From Myxococcota bacterium (GTDB lineage: Bacteria > Myxococcota > XYA12-FULL-58-9 > JALHOP01): DNA of 64,000 bases. Position 1 is the first letter of the stretch; each line of letters opens with the position of its first letter. The position numbers and the translations under genes were made by a program. Positions 59,446-64,000 of the stretch are shown piece after piece. The stretch spans positions 62,001 to 126,000 of the forward strand of contig JALHOP010000005.1 of NCBI GenBank assembly GCA_022842935.1. Reading direction: 5' to 3'. A model generated the notes under the pieces. It saw only the letters and a program-made list of their open reading frames with translations. It ran no database searches and had not been told where the DNA came from.

Positions 59446-62400
59446 TCATGACGCCCGAATGACCCGGCGCAATGCGGCGACCGTCGCGCGCAATGCCCGC
59501 ACCTTCCACGTTGCGCGTCGGAGGGCGCCTGGGTCGGGCCGGCGACCAAGGACGTCGTTTACGGCGTCGAGCAAGTCGCGCTCGAATCGGGCAAGCTCCG
59601 GCGCAAGGCGCGCGTTCGCGACGATGTCGAGGACTGTGGAGTCGATAGAAAAGAGGTCTTCGGTCATCTTCGTGCAAAGCGCGCTCTCGAGGGCGCGCGG
59701 CACGCCGGTGCCTCCGTACGCGAGCAGCAGCCGTCCGCGGTCGTCGCGCAGGAGTGGCTGGGTGACATCGAGCAACACCGGTCTCAAAACATGGGGCTCC
59801 GGCAAAGACCAGTTCGCAAGGTGAGCGTCGAGACCCAGGCCCGCCTCTTGGGCGGCGAGCGTGTGGCGCAGAATGATCCGAAATACGGCGCGTCGCTCAC
59901 CGATGGAAAGGGCACCAAGTCGAGCTCCGATGAGCTTGTCGTTCGCGATGGCGGGCTGTACCACCCACGCGTCACATCCGCGCGACCAAAGCCAGGTGTC
60001 GAGACACGGCACGCCGACGTCACGCAGGCCTTGCACGTAGCGCTCGATGAGCTCGTCGTAGGCTCGCACGCGCTCTTCGCTGTCGAAGCGCGGCAGCGCC
60101 TTCGTGGCGATGCGCTCCACGGCTCCGCCGAGGTCGAGCTCCACCACTGTTACCTGTCCGACCATGGCGTTGTGATGGCCGACGATCTGCGCGACTGGAT
60201 GTGGTGAGCCTGGCGTCCAATCCAGGTCATCCAGCAACGTAGGTGAGCGAAGCGTGAAGCCTCGACTGGTTGGCTTTGTTCCCGCTTTGGGAACGATGGC
60301 TTGCGCGGTCGCCCGAGTCGTTCGCGGAGTGCGAGGCGCGCCCCCACGGGTGGTGGGCTTCGCAATCGCCGCGGCCTCGGCGACCGCATCTCCGAACAAC
60401 GCTATCGCGCGGTCGAGCTCGTCGGGCTCGAGGTCGAGAGGCGGGAGGAACTGGACGAACTGCGGCGCAAGTCCTGCGAACACGACGAGAAGGCCACGTT
60501 CGAAACACGTTCGGGTCACCAAGGGGCCAAGGGCGGGAGAGTCGAACCCAACCGAGCAGAACAAGCCGAGGCGATTGACGCGGCGGATCGCCGGGAGACG
60601 CGCGGCAAGTGTGGCGAGGCCGCTCGACAGGTGCTGCGCGAGGCGGTCGATGCGGGGGAAAAATCCCGGCTGCTCGATCTGGTCGAGGATACTCTCGGTC
60701 ACGACGCAGCCGAGCTCGGCACCGCCGCTCGTCGACTGCTGCACGAACGGGTCGACCTCGAGACGGTTCGCAAGGCGCGGGTCGTACGCACAACCCGCCA
60801 TTGGGTAGAGGCCGCCGGTCATCCCTTTGCCGAGCAGAACCACGTCGGGGCGAACGCCGAAATGCTCGAATCCCCACATGCGGCCGGTGCGTCCCCAACC
60901 AGTCTGAACCTCATCGAGAGCGAGGACGGTCCCAGCCGACCGGCAAATCGCCTCGAGCTTTGGGTAAAAGTCGGGCTGCGGCAACTCCATGCCACTCGAC
61001 GCTTGCACGGTTTCTGCGAGCACGAGGGCGATCTCGCCGGTCGCGAGTGCTGTGCCAACGGCATCGAGGTCACCTCGGGGAACTACGGAGACCTCGGGGC
61101 TCCGCGGCTCGACCCAGGATACGAAGCGGGCATCGCCAAGGTGTGCGCCGATCCCGCTTGTGCCGTGGAAGCTGCCTTCGAAGCTCACGATGCGTCGGCG
61201 GCCGGTTGCAGCGCGCGCGAGTCGGACGACAAAGTCCGTGGCCTCGGTCGCGGAGGGAGAGAACGCGATGCGCGAGAGCTCGAGCGGCATGGTTCGAGCG
61301 AGCCTCTGCGCCAAACGCGCGCGTCGCGCGCTCGGGAGGTGGTGATTGCCGATATCGACCTCTGCTAGCCCGCGAACAAGCGCCGCGGCCGCAGCGGGAG
61401 GACGATGGCCGAAGTTGAACACCCCTCCATTGGTGTGGAGGTTCAAGAGCACCCGTGAGTCATCGATATCCGCTAGGTAGGCGCCGTCACGACGACCCTG
61501 AACGAACGGGATACCCGCGCGCTCGAAGAAGCGGACGCGCCCGGGGCTGTGATGGGTCCGCAGCGTCTCGAGGATCGCATGCTTGGCGCTCGGGGTTTCA
61601 TCGAGCTCCTTGTGGATGGCCGTGAGGTCGGTCGGCTCACCGGCGGCTCGCTCCGCGGCCCCCCGCGCGAGATCTTCGAGAACGCCGACCCATGGGGCGA
61701 GCGTTGCCGACTCGGCGAACGTCTGCCGTGCGCACGCAAGCTCCCGCGCAACCTGCGTGACATCGACGTCGGGTTCCCCAAAGAGGCCGAGCACGAGTCT
61801 TGGGCGGGCCGCGACCCGCGCAAGCTCCACGGGACTCACGAGGAGCGGCGCGGAGGCGCAGAGTAGCTCGATGATGTCGTCGCGACCGCCTAAGGCCTGC
61901 GCGACGCTGGCGAGCACCAGCTGAAGCACGACACCGGTGAGCGTGGTTGCGGCGCCGAGCGGTCGTGCCCATGCGCCAGCTGAAAAGCTCCAACCGAGAG
62001 CTGGCGCCGAAGGGTCAGGAGGGAGGTCGGCGGGGCGCCCGCGCAGGGCATCCTCGAGGCGCGGACGCGTCGCGTTCGCCGAGGTTAGGGCCAACATGTC
62101 CGCGATTGCGTCACCAAGACGGCTCGAGATCCCGAGTCGCTTGGCATGCTGAGCGACACGTCCTCCCAGAACCTTCACGTCGTCGATGTCGACGCTGGTC
62201 GACAACTCGACGCCGGAGGTGAGAGCGCGGCGCGTGGCCAGCGGGTTGCGCCACCAGGGGTCTCCCTCGAGCGCGTCGAGTCCAGCGTCGATGTCGAGTC
62301 CAGACAGGCGAGCTGCGTGGAGCACGAACGACACCAAGGTGAGCGCGCTCGTGTAGACCACGGGAAAGGCTAGGGCGGCGCGCAGCGCAGAGCGGCGCGA

Positions 62401-62877
62401 CTTGGCGAAAACGGGTCTCCCGAGAAGCCCAACGACCGCAAGCTCAGGGGCGCCTGGTCGCACGTCAGTGAGCAGCGCCGCGCGCCCGGCCCGCAACTCG
62501 ACCGGCGTCGCCAGAAAGCAGGCGCTATGGACCGTCGCGCCGCGGGCGTTGAGCTTTACGGCGAGGCGGTCGACCGCCTCCGGTGTATCGTAAAGCGCTA
62601 GGCACACCCGTCGACCGTCGAGGTCGCACGACTGCAACAACGCGTCCGCGTCGTCCGCCGTCGTGGTCGCGACGATCACGTCTGCCACCGCCCGTCGCCG
62701 CGTTGCCTCAAGCGGGTCGTAGACCCCTTCAACAGCGCCAGAAGACTCCGCGCAGGCCTGATCGACCGACCGCGGCGAACGACTCGTAGCGACGACCTTC
62801 GCGCCCGCGACGGCGAGTCGAGCGACAATCGCCCGGCCCATTCTGCCGCAGCCGGCAACGAGGACCTCGGCGTACAT
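59446..62877 (-). CDS. Three-part fusion: dehydrogenase-like, class III aminotransferase and kinase-like domains
   Basis: The protein has 1143 residues from the ATG at 62877 (a TTG two codons earlier is possible). Residues 1-290 resemble 6-phosphogluconate/hydroxyisobutyrate dehydrogenases (VLVAGCGRMGRAI at 4-16). A helical stretch follows to about 420. Residues about 425-850 are a class III PLP aminotransferase: GVFNFGHRPP, SFEGSFHG, LALDEVQTGWGRTGRMWG and the Schiff-base Lys684 in LLGKGMTGG. Residues about 880-1143 look kinase-like (APH or DUF6206-like): GLGLDAHLANWSLPEP and LLDVTQPLL, with the HxDxxxxN-like and DFG-like positions. The combination suggests oxidation or reduction, transamination and phosphorylation of one substrate. 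It diverges from the lysine-less aminotransferase gene. Confidence 0.82.
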   Translation of the reverse strand: MYAEVLVAGCGRMGRAIVARLAVAGAKVVATSRSPRSVDQACAESSGAVEGVYDPLEATRRRAVADVIVATTTADDADALLQSCDLDGRRVCLALYDTPEAVDRLAVKLNARGATVHSACFLATPVELRAGRAALLTDVRPGAPELAVVGLLGRPVFAKSRRSALRAALAFPVVYTSALTLVSFVLHAARLSGLDIDAGLDALEGDPWWRNPLATRRALTSGVELSTSVDIDDVKVLGGRVAQHAKRLGISSRLGDAIADMLALTSANATRPRLEDALRGRPADLPPDPSAPALGWSFSAGAWARPLGAATTLTGVVLQLVLASVAQALGGRDDIIELLCASAPLLVSPVELARVAARPRLVLGLFGEPDVDVTQVARELACARQTFAESATLAPWVGVLEDLARGAAERAAGEPTDLTAIHKELDETPSAKHAILETLRTHHSPGRVRFFERAGIPFVQGRRDGAYLADIDDSRVLLNLHTNGGVFNFGHRPPAAAAALVRGLAEVDIGNHHLPSARRARLAQRLARTMPLELSRIAFSPSATEATDFVVRLARAATGRRRIVSFEGSFHGTSGIGAHLGDARFVSWVEPRSPEVSVVPRGDLDAVGTALATGEIALVLAETVQASSGMELPQPDFYPKLEAICRSAGTVLALDEVQTGWGRTGRMWGFEHFGVRPDVVLLGKGMTGGLYPMAGCAYDPRLANRLEVDPFVQQSTSGGAELGCVVTESILDQIEQPGFFPRIDRLAQHLSSGLATLAARLPAIRRVNRLGLFCSVGFDSPALGPLVTRTCFERGLLVVFAGLAPQFVQFLPPLDLEPDELDRAIALFGDAVAEAAAIAKPTTRGGAPRTPRTTRATAQAIVPKAGTKPTSRGFTLRSPTLLDDLDWTPGSPHPVAQIVGHHNAMVGQVTVVELDLGGAVERIATKALPRFDSEERVRAYDELIERYVQGLRDVGVPCLDTWLWSRGCDAWVVQPAIANDKLIGARLGALSIGERRAVFRIILRHTLAAQEAGLGLDAHLANWSLPEPHVLRPVLLDVTQPLLRDDRGRLLLAYGGTGVPRALESALCTKMTEDLFSIDSTVLDIVANARLAPELARFERDLLDAVNDVLGRRPDPGALRRATWKVRALRATVAALRRVIRAS

Positions 62878-63144
62878 CGTCAACGACGATAGCGGCCGCT
62901 GCCGCCGAGCGTCAACTCTTGCCCAGCGCAGACCTTCGTGTCCGCTAACGCGACCGCGTGCTCAATGACGTCGCGTCGCAGCCTCCTGACTACATATTGC
63001 GCGGCGGGTTGTTCGCGAAGAACGCAACTGGGAACGCTTGTGCGCCGATAGCGAAGTCGTATTGCGTTGTGCTTGGGAAACATCTGTCGCTGTGGCCGAG
63101 ACGGTGAAAGTCGTCGCTTGCTCCTTCGCGGGGCGGGTGTGTCC
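62878..63144. promoter_or_regulatory. 267-base divergent control region between the fusion gene and the aminotransferase-like gene
   Basis: The gap contains no open frame of note. It must hold two promoters. A palindromic TTCGCGAA at 63012-63019 lies inside the larger imperfect repeat GTTCGCGAAGAAC. The stretch around 62990-63000 (ctacatattgcg) is the most AT-rich part and may hold a -10 element. No specific factor can be named. Confidence 0.35.
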
Positions 63145-64000
63145 ATGAGCGCGCTGGCCACGGACTTGGCGCTCAATCACGGCACGTACTGTTCGCCCCG
63201 ATGCGCGCAAGTGCTCGAGCGCTATCGGTCGCGGACCGGGCTGCGCACGTACCCGGTGGCGGACAACCGAGACCTGCGGGAGGCGATTGCGGGCAGAGTC
63301 GGTGTCAGCCCGGATGCGCTCCTGGTTGGCAACGGCAGCGGACCGCTGTTGAAGGCAGTCATCCCTTACCTCATCGAGCAAAAGATCCGGACGTCGCTCG
63401 CGCGCACGGCGAGGTTTCTCCTACGGCGCTCGGCCTACCCACTGGTCACCCCGCGCTTGACGTATTCCAAGGTTCCAGCCGCAGCGATTCGCATGGGGTT
63501 GCGTTGCGAGCTCCTGCCACTTCGCCCCGATGATGGCTTTGCCCTGGATGTCGTCGACCTCGAGCGTCGGCTGGCACGTCGCGATGGGTTGGTCTACCTC
63601 TGCAATCCGAACAACCCAACGGGCAACGTCCTCGTGTCCCGCGCAGTCCTCACGTCGCTGCTCGAGCGCTTCCCTGACTCTTGGTTCGTCGTGGACGAGG
63701 CGTATGTGCACTATCTCGAAGCCGGCGCGGACTTCGGTCTGCCGGAGCTCGTATCGCGCTTTCGTAACCTCGCCGTCATGCGCAGCTTCTCGTTCGCCTA
63801 CGGCTTGGGGGCGGTTCGCGTAGGCTATACGGTTGTAGCGCCCGAGGTGGCGCGGGCGCTCGACGCTAAGCAGACCCCGCATCGCGTCGGTCAGCTCGCG
63901 GCTGACCTCGTCATGGCGTCCCTCGAAGACCACGAACATCTCGATTTCGTGCGCGAAACAACCAGGCGGGAGCGTGAGCGGCTAATGCAGGCGCTTCGGG
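63145..64000 (+). CDS. Fold-type-I (HisC-like) aminotransferase homologue lacking the catalytic lysine; partial
   Basis: The gene runs off the right edge; 285 codons are visible from the ATG at 63145 (a GTG two codons earlier is possible). The sequence follows histidinol-phosphate aminotransferase and threonine-phosphate decarboxylase types: GNGSGPLLKAV for cofactor phosphate, YLCNPNNPTGN, VVDEAYVHY and the arginine of VRVGY. The segment that normally reads S-F-S-K-A-Y reads S-F-S-F-A-Y here: the Schiff-base Lys is Phe217 (codon TTC at 63793-63795). It cannot make the usual internal aldimine. It may be a pseudo-enzyme, a binding subunit or an enzyme using another chemistry. It diverges from the fusion gene, which contains an intact aminotransferase domain. 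Confidence 0.8.
   Translation, partial: MSALATDLALNHGTYCSPRCAQVLERYRSRTGLRTYPVADNRDLREAIAGRVGVSPDALLVGNGSGPLLKAVIPYLIEQKIRTSLARTARFLLRRSAYPLVTPRLTYSKVPAAAIRMGLRCELLPLRPDDGFALDVVDLERRLARRDGLVYLCNPNNPTGNVLVSRAVLTSLLERFPDSWFVVDEAYVHYLEAGADFGLPELVSRFRNLAVMRSFSFAYGLGAVRVGYTVVAPEVARALDAKQTPHRVGQLAADLVMASLEDHEHLDFVRETTRRERERLMQALR

Noticed and set aside
1-64000. tRNA genes, rRNA, CRISPR arrays, insertion sequences
   Set aside because: The gaps were read for cloverleaf, repeat-spacer and transposase signs and none was found.

Overview
The window is GC-rich, densely coding DNA with no tRNA, rRNA, insertion sequence or CRISPR array that I can see. The gene content points to a myxobacterium-like member of the Myxococcota (inferred from content, not from a phylogenetic marker). 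Pointers are a eukaryotic-type Ser/Thr kinase, a caspase-family protein beside an ECF sigma factor, an HDOD protein, a MYXO-CTERM-like surface protein, TonB-box receptors fused to a TonB-type domain, several sulfatase-fold phosphotransferases and many multi-domain fusions.

Layout. 0-4 kb: a Tat-exported PhoX-type phosphatase and a PAS-GAF-GGDEF-EAL protein whose GGDEF site is degenerate. 4-10 kb: a glycan-type locus with a MurG-like glycosyltransferase, a protein with a Pro/Trp tail, a radical SAM/SPASM enzyme and two tandem paralogous glycosyltransferase-like proteins. 10-12.7 kb: tyrosine catabolism genes (maiA, hpd). 12.6-15.5 kb: a single-ring ClpB-like AAA+ protein with a long helical tail. 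15.7-19 kb: trmH, an FGE-like lipoprotein and a MYXO-CTERM-like surface protein in one operon. 19-23 kb: two alkaline-phosphatase-superfamily enzymes. 23-33.5 kb: nine genes on the minus strand: a membrane phosphotransferase, ECF sigma factor, membrane-anchored DUF4384-like partner, exported caspase with surface repeats, ExbB, ExbD, TonB, a TonB-fused receptor and a lipoprotein. 33.5-37 kb: a kinase, a tiny Cys-rich secreted peptide and two unknown proteins. 37.6-41.4 kb: GT2 glycosyltransferase, epimerase, winged-helix/GAF regulator and flippase-like protein. 41.4-46.4 kb: a HAAT-type (Liv) ABC importer operon whose binding protein is fused to the first permease, ending in a YbgC-like thioesterase. 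46.5-54.4 kb: a gluzincin metallopeptidase, an SpoU-type methyltransferase, a hybrid histidine kinase and three unknown or effector-like proteins. 54.4-57.5 kb: cydAB and a CBS protein. 57.8-64 kb: an HDOD protein, a 1143-residue dehydrogenase-aminotransferase-kinase-like fusion and, divergently, a fold-type-I aminotransferase whose Schiff-base lysine is replaced by phenylalanine; it runs off the right edge.

Three themes stand out. First, the sigma/DUF4384/caspase/ExbBD-TonB/receptor run looks like an envelope signalling or uptake unit with a caspase inserted. Second, about ten proteins without signal peptides, most starting with a Ser/Thr/Pro/Ala-rich unstructured segment and all on the minus strand, are scattered between ordinary genes; at least two carry metallopeptidase motifs, so they look like effector-type or chaperone-linked proteins of an unidentified export route. 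Third, the fused aminotransferase and the lysine-less aminotransferase at the right end may form an undescribed biosynthetic pair.
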